A stretch of DNA of 64,000 nucleotides from Streptomyces sp. cf386 (GCF_900103585.1 NZ_FNHV01000017.1:1-64000), one strand, 5' to 3'; shown: positions 26,001 to 34,541, numbered from the stretch's first letter. The notes: generated by a model from the letters alone, not told the origin. Numbers and translations: made by a program.

Positions 26001-26489
26001 GTGAACGTACTGCTCTGCACGGCCTGCGGCCACCGCCTCACCAAGCCGCTTCACCGCCTGTCCGAGGTGCCGCAGCGCCCGGAGTACGACGGTCTTCCGA
26101 ACCCCGACGGCTCCCGGCACGCCCCGCCCACGGTGCCCGAGGGGGCGTATGTGGTGGACCCGGAGCCGTGCGGAGCGCCGTATGTGCCGGATCCGGACCC
26201 CTTGGCCAAGTCCACCCGCCACCAGGACGGCTTCGCTGTCAACGGCGAGATCCTGGTCTCGGCCGGACCGCGTGGAACCCTGCTGGTGAACCCCGAGGAC
26301 ACCCATGGGCGGCTGGCGTACAACCCTGCCTCGCATGAGCCGGGATGCTGCGGCGCGCCCGGACGTGAGGGGCCCAACCAGGTGTGTGGGGAGTGCGGCG
26401 CGGTGGTGGGGACCCGCTTCAGCGAGTGCTACGGCCCGTTCGAGACCCACTTCCTGCCCGAGGCCGTCCACGTGGAGGTCGCCGAATGA
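26001..26489 (+). CDS. Cys-rich protein of unknown function in the ureido operon
   Basis: 162 residues from GTG 26001, only 9 bp after aguA. Cysteine pairs at both ends, CTACGHRL near residue 6 and CCGAPGREGPNQVCGEC with FSEC near residue 140, look like a zinc-ribbon or structural metal site. The middle (CGAPYVPDPDP, GEILVSAGPRGTLLVNPED) is Pro/Gly-rich with no domain I recognise. ATGA overlap with the next TetR gene indicates co-translation. It may be a metal chaperone or assembly factor for the urease-like enzyme, but that is only suggested by position. Confidence 0.75.
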   Translation: MNVLLCTACGHRLTKPLHRLSEVPQRPEYDGLPNPDGSRHAPPTVPEGAYVVDPEPCGAPYVPDPDPLAKSTRHQDGFAVNGEILVSAGPRGTLLVNPEDTHGRLAYNPASHEPGCCGAPGREGPNQVCGECGAVVGTRFSECYGPFETHFLPEAVHVEVAE

Positions 26490-27091
26490 CGCCGGCCCGT
26501 CGCCGTACCCCGGCGCCGCCTCGCGACGAGGTCCTCGCCGCCGCCATGCAGATGATCGCCGAGCTCGGCCTGGAGAAGCTCACCATGGCCGCGCTCGGGC
26601 GTGAGGTCCAGATGAGCAGCGGGCATCTCCTCTACTACTTCCACTCCAAGGACGAGCTGCTGCTGCGGACCCTGGAGTGGAGCGAGGGCCGGCTGGGCGC
26701 CGAGCGGGGCAGGCTGCTGACCCGCACCGCGCCCGCCCGTGAGCGGCTCGACGCGTACGTCGACCTGTACGTCCCCGACGGCCACCGCGACCCGCACTGG
26801 ACGCTGTGGCTGGAGGTCTGGAACCGCTCGCAGAACGCCGACGACGCCGCCCGCGACCGGCAGGCCGCCATCGAGGGAGCATGGCACCGGGACCTGGTGG
26901 CGCTGGTGGCGGAGGGCGTGTCGAGGGGGGAGTTCCGGGCGGTCGACCCGGACCGTTTCGCCGCCCGGCTGCGGGCGCTGCTCGACGGCTTCTCCATCCA
27001 TGTGGCGATCGGGCTGCGGGGCACGGACCGGACGCAGATCCTGCGCCACGTACGGGAGTTCCTCGACGACAGCCTGCTCGCGGACACCTGA
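26486..27091 (+). CDS. TetR family regulator (last gene of the ureido operon)
   Basis: 201 residues. The helix-turn-helix is at about 15-60 (AMQMIAELGLEKLTMAALG, then SSGHLLYYFHSKDELLLRTL), followed by an all-helical C-terminal domain (TLWLEVWNRSQNADDAARD; RLRALLDGFSIHVAIGLRG). The C-terminal part resembles BetI/TetR_C_6-type regulators. ATG 26486 overlaps the previous stop and follows GGAGG. As the last gene of the permease/urease-like/agmatine deiminase locus it is the likely local repressor, acting at the palindromes at 22464-22548. The ligand is unknown. Confidence 0.88.
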   Translation: MTPARRRTPAPPRDEVLAAAMQMIAELGLEKLTMAALGREVQMSSGHLLYYFHSKDELLLRTLEWSEGRLGAERGRLLTRTAPARERLDAYVDLYVPDGHRDPHWTLWLEVWNRSQNADDAARDRQAAIEGAWHRDLVALVAEGVSRGEFRAVDPDRFAARLRALLDGFSIHVAIGLRGTDRTQILRHVREFLDDSLLADT

Positions 27092-27222
27092 GCACACGTC
27101 CAGGTTGTACGCAGTACGTCGGATTGACCCGGTAGCGCGTGATGCGTTTGCCTCTGGGGAGCCCTTGGCGTGGGGACGCCAACGGGGTGTCACCGACCAT
27201 GACCAACCACGGGGGAACAACC

Positions 27223-28482
27223 ATGCACCGGAACAAGCGAGCCCGCGCGCTCGCCATCGCCCTCGTCGCCGCCACGGCGACGCTGGCCGGGACGGCGGCG
27301 AGCGCCGCGCCCAGGGCCCCGCACACCGAGAAGGTGAGCGTGGCCCCGGACGGCACGGACGGCAACGCCGCCTCCGGCGGGCAGAGCCTGAGCGCGAACG
27401 GCCGCTACGTGGCCTTCGTCTCCAGCGCCGACAACCTTGTCGCGGGCGACACCAAGGGCAAGGCCGACGCCTTCGTACGTGACGTGCGGACCGGTACCAC
27501 CCGCCTGGCGAGCACCACCCGGGACGGCGGTCCATGGGACGCCAACGTCCTGGACGTCTCCCTCAGCGCCGACGGCCGGTATCTCGCGTTCACGGCCAAC
27601 GCCACCTACGACCTCGCCGACAACCACATCTGGATCAAGGACCTCAAGACCGGCGCCGTCCAGCGCGTCGACGACGCCGTCGACACCGGGTACCGGGCCG
27701 CAAGCAGCCCGGCGGTCAGCGCCGACGGCCGCTATGTCGCCTTCATCGCCCTGCACACGGACGACGCGGGACCGGCGGGCGACAGGTCGAACCGGGTGTA
27801 CCGCCTCGACCGTGTCACGGGGAAGACCGTCCGTATCAGCCAGGTCCCCGGCGAGAACGCCTGGAAGTCCGCCGCCGGCCACCCGTCCATCAGCGCGGAC
27901 GGCAGCCGGGTCGGCTACCAGTTCTTCGTCCCGTACCCCACCCGGGGCGACTGGAGCGACGCCTACGTCCGTGATGTGCCGAGCGGTGACCTGATCCAGC
28001 TCGACAAGGCTCCGGACGGCAAGGTGTCCGACGGTCAGACCGAGTTCCCGCAGGTCAGCGCCGACGGCCGGTACGCGGTCTTCAACTCGCTGGACTCCCG
28101 GCTGACGCCGAACGACACCAACGGCACCCACAACGTCTTCGTCCGTGACCTGAGGACGGGGGAGCTGTGCCGGCTCGACGCCGCCGACCCGGCCGCCTAC
28201 ACCGCCCACCCGTCGCTCAGCGCCGACAACCGGTACGTCGCCTTCGTCGCCGTCGATCCGAACGACCCGAACCACACCACGCGCGCGTACGTGCGCGACC
28301 TGCGGACCGGGCGCACGGTTCTGGCGAACCCCGACACCCAGGGCGGCCCGAGCGACTCCCCGGCATCCTTCCCGGTGATCGACCGGCACGGCCGTACGGT
28401 CGCGTTCGCCAGCGGGGCCACCGACCTCGTGCCCGGCGACACCTACGACACCACGCACCTCTACGTCCGCCATCTGCGGTGA
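27223..28482 (+). CDS. Secreted TolB/WD40-like beta-propeller protein
   Basis: 419 residues with a Sec signal (RARALAIALVAATATLAGTA, cleavage near SAAPRAP). The body is made of about seven repeats of the form LSADGRYVAFxS...Vxxxxx...VYVRDLxTG, for example SANGRYVAFVSSADNL, SADGRYLAFTANATYDL and SADNRYVAFVAVDPN, which is a PD40/TolB-like propeller. No catalytic residues are evident, so a binding role at the cell surface is likely. ATG 27223 follows GGGGGA. The ORF can be read from 27139, but that stretch lacks signal-peptide logic. A terminator follows at 28517. Confidence 0.85.
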   Translation: MHRNKRARALAIALVAATATLAGTAASAAPRAPHTEKVSVAPDGTDGNAASGGQSLSANGRYVAFVSSADNLVAGDTKGKADAFVRDVRTGTTRLASTTRDGGPWDANVLDVSLSADGRYLAFTANATYDLADNHIWIKDLKTGAVQRVDDAVDTGYRAASSPAVSADGRYVAFIALHTDDAGPAGDRSNRVYRLDRVTGKTVRISQVPGENAWKSAAGHPSISADGSRVGYQFFVPYPTRGDWSDAYVRDVPSGDLIQLDKAPDGKVSDGQTEFPQVSADGRYAVFNSLDSRLTPNDTNGTHNVFVRDLRTGELCRLDAADPAAYTAHPSLSADNRYVAFVAVDPNDPNHTTRAYVRDLRTGRTVLANPDTQGGPSDSPASFPVIDRHGRTVAFASGATDLVPGDTYDTTHLYVRHLR

Positions 28483-28516
28483 TCAGCGCAGTGCTCGCAT
28501 CCTGAGACGGACGGTG

Positions 28517-28555
28517 AGCACGGGGGTGACTTGTGCCAGACTGCCCCCGTGCTCT
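28517..28555 (+). terminator. Terminator after the propeller gene
   Basis: GAGCACGGGGG (28517-28527) pairs perfectly with CCCCCGTGCTC (28545-28555) over a 17-nt loop, 35 bp past the stop. Confidence 0.75.
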
Positions 28556-28563
28556 CGTTCGCC

Positions 28564-28599
28564 ATGATTATTGGCAGCAGGCGCGCCGGTCCGCAGTGA
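28564..28599 (+). CDS. Possible leader peptide MIIGSRRAGPQ for cimA attenuation
   Basis: ATG ATT ATT GGC... TGA encodes 11 residues with two adjacent isoleucine codons, ATT being rare in this GC-rich genome. It lies 56 bp before a T-tract terminator and 236 bp before cimA, an isoleucine-pathway gene. There is no Shine-Dalgarno sequence, and the promoter would have to lie very close, so translation is uncertain. Confidence 0.35.
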   Translation: MIIGSRRAGPQ

Positions 28600-28654
28600 C
28601 CGCCACGTACGACCAGGTACGGGCGGACACCGTCGTCCTCGACCCGCGCGCAGA

Positions 28655-28679
28655 CCTCTCGCACCCGCGAGGGGTTTTT
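28655..28679 (+). terminator. T-tract terminator (attenuator candidate) before cimA
   Basis: CCTCTCGC (28655-28662) pairs with GCGAGGGG (28667-28674) over ACCC, with one T.G pair, and is followed at once by TTTTTCGCTTTT. A classical intrinsic terminator with U-tract is rare in this genome, and its place upstream of cimA suggests attenuation rather than simple gene-end termination. Confidence 0.6.
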
Positions 28680-28799
28680 CGCTTTTCTGGCCCACCTTCA
28701 GCCGGGAGCAAAGCGCGAGGGATCATTGGGGACGGTGGAGCCGGTCATTCCGGTAACGACCGTGATCCGACGGGATCCAACAGCAGGAGCCTTGACACC

Positions 28800-30404
28800 A
28801 TGACCGAAACCAGCGAGCTCGACGATTCGTTCCACGTCTTCGATACCACCCTGCGCGACGGCGCGCAGCGGGAGGGCATCAACCTCACCGTCGCGGACAA
28901 GCTGGCCATCGCACGGCACCTGGACGACTTCGGCGTGGGCTTCATCGAGGGCGGCTGGCCCGGCGCCAACCCGCGGGACACCGAGTTCTTTGCGCGCGCC
29001 CAGCAGGAGATCGACTTCAAGCACGCCCAGCTGGTCGCCTTCGGCGCCACCCGCCGCGCGGGCGCCAAGGCTGCCGAGGATCCACAGGTCAACGCGCTCC
29101 TGGCGTCCGGCGCCCCGGTGATCACCCTGGTCGCGAAGTCCCACGACCGGCATGTCGAGCTGGCCCTGCGCACCACGCTGGACGAGAACCTGGAGATGGT
29201 CCGCGACACGGTGTCGTACCTCCGCGAACAGGGCCGCCGCGTCTTCGTCGACTGCGAGCACTTCTTCGACGGCTACCGCGCCAACCCCGAGTACGCGAAG
29301 TCCGTCGTCCGTACGGCGTCGGAGGCAGGCGCGGACGTCGTCATCCTCTGCGACACCAACGGCGGCATGCTCCCCGCCCAGGTCCAGGCCGTCGTCTCCA
29401 CGGTCCTCGCCGACACCGGTGCCCGGCTCGGCATCCACGCCCAGGACGACACCGGCTGCGCGGTCGCCAACACCCTCGCGGCCGTCGACGCCGGCGCCAC
29501 CCACGTGCAGTGCACGGCCAACGGCTACGGCGAGCGGGTCGGCAACGCCAACCTGTTCCCGGTGGTCGCCGCACCGGAACTGAAGTACGGCAAGAAGGTC
29601 CTCCCCGACGGCCACCTCCGCGAGATGACGAGGATCTCCCACGCCATCGCCGAGGTCGTCAACCTCACCCCCTCCACGCACCAGCCGTACGTCGGCGTCT
29701 CCGCCTTCGCCCACAAGGCCGGCCTGCACGCCTCCGCGATCAAGGTCGACCCGGACCTCTACCAGCACATCGACCCCGAGCTGGTCGGCAACACCATGCG
29801 CATGCTGGTCTCCGACATGGCGGGCCGCGCCTCGGTCGAGCTCAAGGGCAAGGAACTCGGCATCGACCTGGGCGGCGACCGCGAGCTGGTCGGCCGGGTG
29901 GTCGAGCGGGTCAAGGAGCGCGAGCTCAAGGGCTACACGTACGAGGCCGCGGACGCCTCCTTCGAACTCCTCCTCCGCGCCGAGGTCGAGGGCAAGCCGC
30001 TGAAGTACTTCGGCGTCGAGTCCTGGCGCGCGATCGTCGAGGACCGCCCCGACGGCACCCACGCCAACGAGGCCACGGTCAAGCTGTGGGCCAAGAGCGA
30101 GCGCATCGTCGCCACGGCCGAGGGCAACGGCCCGGTCAACGCCCTCGACCGCGCGCTCCGGGTGGCGCTGGAGAAGATCTATCCCCAGCTCGCCAAGCTC
30201 GAACTCGTCGACTACAAGGTCCGCATCCTGGAGGGCGTGCACGGCACGCAGTCCACGACCCGCGTCCTGATCTCCACGTCCGACGGGGCGGGGGAGTGGT
30301 CGACGGTCGGCGTCGCGGAGAACGTGATCGCGGCGTCCTGGCAGGCGTTGGAGGATGCGTACACCTATGGGTTGCTGCGGGCCGGGGTGTCGCCGGCGGA
30401 GTAG
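28800..30404 (+). CDS. cimA: Citramalate synthase (LeuA-like, CimA)
   Basis: Condenses pyruvate and acetyl-CoA to citramalate, giving 2-ketobutyrate for isoleucine without threonine. The 534 residues show the HMGL/DRE-TIM barrel (FDTTLRDGAQREGINLTV, VFVDCEHFFDGYR, LCDTNGGMLP, GIHAQDDTGCAVANTLAAV, NGYGERVGNANLFPV) and a C-terminal LeuA allosteric dimer domain (VDYKVRILEG, TRVLISTSDG). The length and the EGGWPGANPRD motif match actinobacterial CimA rather than LeuA. ATG 28800 follows CAGGAG. It ends 12 bp from the convergent SLATT gene. Confidence 0.93.
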   Translation: MTETSELDDSFHVFDTTLRDGAQREGINLTVADKLAIARHLDDFGVGFIEGGWPGANPRDTEFFARAQQEIDFKHAQLVAFGATRRAGAKAAEDPQVNALLASGAPVITLVAKSHDRHVELALRTTLDENLEMVRDTVSYLREQGRRVFVDCEHFFDGYRANPEYAKSVVRTASEAGADVVILCDTNGGMLPAQVQAVVSTVLADTGARLGIHAQDDTGCAVANTLAAVDAGATHVQCTANGYGERVGNANLFPVVAAPELKYGKKVLPDGHLREMTRISHAIAEVVNLTPSTHQPYVGVSAFAHKAGLHASAIKVDPDLYQHIDPELVGNTMRMLVSDMAGRASVELKGKELGIDLGGDRELVGRVVERVKERELKGYTYEAADASFELLLRAEVEGKPLKYFGVESWRAIVEDRPDGTHANEATVKLWAKSERIVATAEGNGPVNALDRALRVALEKIYPQLAKLELVDYKVRILEGVHGTQSTTRVLISTSDGAGEWSTVGVAENVIAASWQALEDAYTYGLLRAGVSPAE

Positions 30405-30416
30405 GCCGGGGGTGGG

Positions 30417-31100
30417 TCACATCGCCGTGTCGCGCGGCCGGTTCGCGGCCTCGCCGCCCCGGTCGCGCGCGGCCTGGCGGTCCAGGCGGAACAGCCCCGC
30501 CGGGCCGGGCCGCTGACCGGCGCCGTGCGCCGTGGACCGGGTCAGTTCCTCGACGCCGTCCGCCAGGTAGCCGATCCAGGCCGCGCTCTCCTCCTCCATG
30601 ATCTGCTGAGCGTCCCTCCGCAGCCGCTCGATCACCGTGAGCAGCGCGGCCTGTTCCTTGTCGCTGGGCGAATCCGTCGCCTTCAGGAAGGTATGGGCCC
30701 ACTCGGCCTGGGCCCTCTTCAGGACCTGCTGCAAGGCCATCTCGGTGCGGATGTACCGGGTCCAGGACGCGGAGAAGCCGAAAATCCGGTCGAACAGGAT
30801 GCAGCCCGCGCCGCCGGCCAGGAAGACGAAACCCCACTCGGGCTGCAGGGTGTTCGGGTCCGCAGCGTGCACTAGCGGGGTGAGGGTGCCGAAAATGCCC
30901 AGCAGGGCGGCCAGGGCCCGCAGCGAACGTGACCACAGGGACGGACCCCGGCGTCGGGCGAGGTACCACTCGATCGCCGCGGTCACCTCGCCCTCGGCGT
31001 GCCGGAACAGCTCCCACAGCAGATCGGCTCGGGTGCGCGACCGGTCCAGCTCGGTCAGTTCCGACACCGTCATGTCCGCGGCTCTGCGTCTGCCGAGCAT
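30417..31100 (-). CDS. SLATT-type two-transmembrane protein
   Basis: 227 residues: an N-terminal helix with RADLLWELFRHAEGEVTAAI, two close membrane segments at about 57-77 and 89-108 joined by HAADPNTLQPEW, then a long amphipathic helix (RYIRTEMALQQVLKRAQAEW) and a basic tail. This helix-TM-TM-helix plan fits the SLATT superfamily (SMODS and SLOG-associating 2TM effectors), thought to form pores in conflict systems. ATG 31100 follows AAGGGG by 6 nt; ATG 31073 is an alternative. It is divergent, 195 bp away, from the phosphoesterase-STAND gene, which suggests a sensor/effector pair. Family membership is by pattern only. Confidence 0.72.
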   Translation of the reverse strand: MLGRRRAADMTVSELTELDRSRTRADLLWELFRHAEGEVTAAIEWYLARRRGPSLWSRSLRALAALLGIFGTLTPLVHAADPNTLQPEWGFVFLAGGAGCILFDRIFGFSASWTRYIRTEMALQQVLKRAQAEWAHTFLKATDSPSDKEQAALLTVIERLRRDAQQIMEEESAAWIGYLADGVEELTRSTAHGAGQRPGPAGLFRLDRQAARDRGGEAANRPRDTAM

Positions 31101-31295
31101 GCGCGCCCCCTTGCCCTCTCCTGCGCCGACCGACCGTGCGGCACACGGCGGCAGGAGGCATCGTATGCACGGCCGGGCCATGTGTCGCCTCTCAAGCCGC
31201 CGACGGGACAAGGGTGTTGGGCCTGATGGCAGGGTTCTCCGAAGTGGCCGCGCGTAGGATAGGGAGACGCGTTGCCACGGATGCGGGGGTGTTTC

Positions 31296-34200
31296 GTGCG
31301 GATCGTCCACATCAGTGACCTGCACGCAAGGGCGGACTGGGAACCCGACCAGAGCAAGCTCCTCAGGGCCTTCCTGAAGGACGTGCGGGACTTCCATGAA
31401 CGGACCCCGGTCGATGCGGTGGTCTTCAGTGGTGACCTCGCGTTCAGCGCACGGCCCGACCAGTTCTCCTTCGCCCGCGAGGCTCTGCTCGATCCCCTCC
31501 AGGACCTGCTGGGACTCGACCGCGACCGCATGGTCCTCGCGCCCGGAAACCACGATGTCGACATCAGCAGGATCGATCAGTTCCAGGAGAACGGTCTCCT
31601 GTCGGGGCTGACCAGCCGGGACGCGGTCAACCAACTCCTCGACGCCAAGAACCTGATGACCTACCTGGACCGGATGGCTCCGTGGCTGGAGTTCGTGGAC
31701 GACTACTACGCGGACACCGGCGTGGAACGCCTCTCCCCGCTGGTCACGCTGCACCGCTTCACCGCGAGCGGGAGCACGGTCGCCGTGGCGTGTCTCACCT
31801 CGGCCTGGAGGGCGACCGGAGAGGGGGACGACGCGGACCGGGCCCATCTCATCGTGGGAGACCGGCAGATGACCCGGGCCGCGGACGAACTCGGCGACGC
31901 GGATGTGAAGATCGCCGTGATGCACCATCCGTTGGACTGGCTGGCGGAGTTCGACCGTGGCGACGTACGCAGGGAACTGGGCCGGTTCGACGTCCTGTGC
32001 ACCGGACACGTCCATGTCGTCGACCCCGTCGGCCTCGCGAGCAAGACGGGCCCCCTCATGCACAGCATGGCCGGTTCGCTCTACCAGTCGCGCGACTACC
32101 TCAACGCCTACAGCGTCGTCGACGTCGACCGCACGCACGCCCCGCATGCCTTCACCGTGCACGTGCGCAGCTACTTCGATAGCAGGGACGCCTTCGACGA
32201 GGGCCTCAACGTGGTGCCGGGCGGTAGGCAGGTCATCGACTTCGCCGAGCCCGGACGGCCCGTCCCCGCGCCCCCGCCGGAAGAGGAGGTCGTCACCCGC
32301 ACCGCCGCGGACCTGGCCACGGAGAGGCTCCTGGACGCCGTACGGGAGCGGAGCCTGAACCTGGCCCCGGACCGGTGGCAGATGGACATGGACCGTCTGC
32401 TGGTCCCACCGGTCCTGCTGCACCTGCCGGTCGAGCAGTACCTGGCCCTGACGGACCTGGAGGAGGGCAGGATCACCCCCGACGACCTGGCGGCAAGCCT
32501 GTCCGAACACCGTCACTTCGTCGTCGTCGGCGACGAGTACTGCGGCCTGACGAGCACCCTGCAGTGGCTGGCCTACACCGCCTACCGGCTGGACACCCAA
32601 TACGCCCCTGTGGTCATCGACTTCACCGCGGTGGAGAGTGGCGCGAACGGAGTCGACCGGGAGGTGCGCAAACAGCTCGCCCTGGCCGGCATCCCCACCG
32701 GGAAGCGGGACGCTCTGCCCCGCCTCGCGCTGGCCGTGGACAACGTCGCCCCGCGGTCCGAGAAGCGGCTGAGGAATCTGCTGAGGTTCATGGCGCAGCA
32801 CCCTCAGAACATGTACATCCTCGGTTCCCGGACCACCGTCGGCCAACGACTCGGTGATGAGTTGATCCGGGAGGGCTGGACCTGTCGCGTCCGCTACATC
32901 GGGCCCTTCGGCCGTCGGGAGCTGCGAGCCCTGGTGCGTCTGCTGCGCCCGGAGGAGAGCGACTCCGACGTGACCGCGATTCTGGACCTGCTCAGCCGCG
33001 GCAGACTGCCCCGCACGCCCGCCATGCTGGCCGCCCTGGTCGCCACCGCCGGACAGGGCGACTGGACGGCCGGAGTCAACAACACCGCGATCCTCGAGTC
33101 CTACCTCGGACTCCTGCTGGGGCGTGACGACCCGAGCGTCGACCGCCGCTTCGAACTCGACTTCCGGGACCTCCAGGACATCCTGTCCTGCCTGAACGAG
33201 CACCTCACCCTGGAGGGCAAGGACGCCCTGCCCCGCATGGAGGCCGAACAGTTCCTGCTGGACTACTTCAAGGGGCTGGGCTGGTCCGAGCCCCCGGGCG
33301 CCGTCCTGGACGCGCTCATAGCCAAGCGGATCATCGGCCAGCGCGACGGTCTCATCTACTTCTGCCAGCCCATGGTCCGGCCCCTGCTGGCGGCGTACCG
33401 AATGGAGGCCTCCGAAGAACTCCAGTTGCTGGTGAGGGACAACCCCCTCGACTACGCGCAGGTGATCCGGCACACGGCTGCGCTGCGCCGCAACGACGCC
33501 ACGCTGCTGCGCAGGGTCATGGACGGCTTCCGGGATCTGCGCGAACGGCTCGGGGACGGCGCCAGCGACCCGTTCTCGGTGCTGGCGGCACCGGAGGGCT
33601 GGCGGGCGCTCGACGACACGGAGTCGCTGCTGGACGAGCTCTGGCCCCCGGACCTGGCGTACACGCCGCCCGGGCCACCGGCCGAGGTCCAGGGGGAGTT
33701 CAACGTGATGCTGGACGAACTGCATGACCAGGCCGACGCCATGCGCACCATGGTCCAGGACAACCGCGAGGGCGGGGGATTCACCCGCTCCGACTTCGAG
33801 GTGTTCGTCGAGTGGCTCGACCTCCTCGCCGACGTGCTGCGCAGCAGTGAACTCGTCCGGGATCTGGACCTCAAACGGCAGGCGCTCTGGCTGACCCTGA
33901 ACGGCTACGGCGTGCGCGCCGCTCTGATGGCTGACGAGTGGAACAGGCAGGGCAGCAGGCAAGGTATCCGGCAGGCTCTCTCGGAGGTTTTGGAGCAGCA
34001 GGAGCTGCGAGAGGTCCTCGCGGACGACTCGGAGGTGTCCGAGGACGAGTTCGAGAAGCTCATGGGCAGGATCGAGCTGTTCTCTCCCGTCCTCGCCTCG
34101 TACGCGGCACTGTCCCAGGTACTGGCCAGCGGCAAGCTCTCCCGGCTGACGGAAGAGGCCCTCTGCCAGGAAGCCTTCATGGAACAGCCGGGGCAGGCAT

Positions 34201-34541
34201 TGATGGCCGTTCTGCTCATGCGGCGCATGGGCGGCCGGGAGTGGGTCCGACATGCGTCGGCCGTGGTGAAACTGCACGGCGAGCGGGAGGTGATCGGTGA
34301 GATCATGCGACTCTTCGCCCTGACCAGCTATGTGCGGACGGACCTCGGCCGGGAGGAACTCGCGTCGTACGAGTCCCTGCTCGTCGACATCGCTGCCCAG
34401 CGCAAGGAGCTCCCGACCGAGGGGCCGGCGCCCGCCCGCGACTACCCGCGCAATCAGATGCTCAAGGCGCTGCGCAACCGGCGTCTGCAGTTTCTGCAGC
34501 GCGGTGGAGACGGCGATGCCAAGTGGATCGAGGCGCACTGA
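31296..34541 (+). CDS. Calcineurin-like phosphoesterase fused to a STAND-like NTPase domain
   Basis: 1081 residues. Residues 1-250 hold every calcineurin metal motif: DLH (8-10), GDL (46-48), GNHD (84-87), HHP (210-212) and GHVH (237-240). A linker rich in Pro and Glu (320-335) leads to a NACHT/STAND-like domain: degenerate Walker A GDEYCGLTS (412-420) with Leu where Lys is expected, Walker-B-like LALAVDN (477-483), and sensor-like ILGSR (508-512). The last 400 residues are helical. The metallophosphoesterase probably cleaves a nucleotide or nucleic acid when the sensor part is triggered. GTG 31296 follows GGGGG. The role as a defence protein is inferred. Confidence 0.8.
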   Translation: MRIVHISDLHARADWEPDQSKLLRAFLKDVRDFHERTPVDAVVFSGDLAFSARPDQFSFAREALLDPLQDLLGLDRDRMVLAPGNHDVDISRIDQFQENGLLSGLTSRDAVNQLLDAKNLMTYLDRMAPWLEFVDDYYADTGVERLSPLVTLHRFTASGSTVAVACLTSAWRATGEGDDADRAHLIVGDRQMTRAADELGDADVKIAVMHHPLDWLAEFDRGDVRRELGRFDVLCTGHVHVVDPVGLASKTGPLMHSMAGSLYQSRDYLNAYSVVDVDRTHAPHAFTVHVRSYFDSRDAFDEGLNVVPGGRQVIDFAEPGRPVPAPPPEEEVVTRTAADLATERLLDAVRERSLNLAPDRWQMDMDRLLVPPVLLHLPVEQYLALTDLEEGRITPDDLAASLSEHRHFVVVGDEYCGLTSTLQWLAYTAYRLDTQYAPVVIDFTAVESGANGVDREVRKQLALAGIPTGKRDALPRLALAVDNVAPRSEKRLRNLLRFMAQHPQNMYILGSRTTVGQRLGDELIREGWTCRVRYIGPFGRRELRALVRLLRPEESDSDVTAILDLLSRGRLPRTPAMLAALVATAGQGDWTAGVNNTAILESYLGLLLGRDDPSVDRRFELDFRDLQDILSCLNEHLTLEGKDALPRMEAEQFLLDYFKGLGWSEPPGAVLDALIAKRIIGQRDGLIYFCQPMVRPLLAAYRMEASEELQLLVRDNPLDYAQVIRHTAALRRNDATLLRRVMDGFRDLRERLGDGASDPFSVLAAPEGWRALDDTESLLDELWPPDLAYTPPGPPAEVQGEFNVMLDELHDQADAMRTMVQDNREGGGFTRSDFEVFVEWLDLLADVLRSSELVRDLDLKRQALWLTLNGYGVRAALMADEWNRQGSRQGIRQALSEVLEQQELREVLADDSEVSEDEFEKLMGRIELFSPVLASYAALSQVLASGKLSRLTEEALCQEAFMEQPGQALMAVLLMRRMGGREWVRHASAVVKLHGEREVIGEIMRLFALTSYVRTDLGREELASYESLLVDIAAQRKELPTEGPAPARDYPRNQMLKALRNRRLQFLQRGGDGDAKWIEAH

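Larger units (their letters stand above)
28483..28799. other. 317-bp region upstream of cimA
   Basis: It holds the terminator of the propeller gene (28517-28555), a possible 11-codon leader ORF (28564-28599), a T-tract terminator (28655-28679) and about 120 bp of leader before cimA. No other gene is seen. Confidence 0.6.

Noticed and set aside
27139..27222. Earlier start for the beta-propeller gene
   Set aside because: It would place about 28 residues before the signal peptide; ATG 27223 has a purine-rich site and starts a standard signal.
30417..34538. Minus-strand open frame of 1373 codons
   Set aside because: Most of it is antisense to the phosphoesterase-STAND gene and is Arg/Gly/Val-rich shadow sequence. 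Only the last 227 codons (31100-30417) are a real gene.
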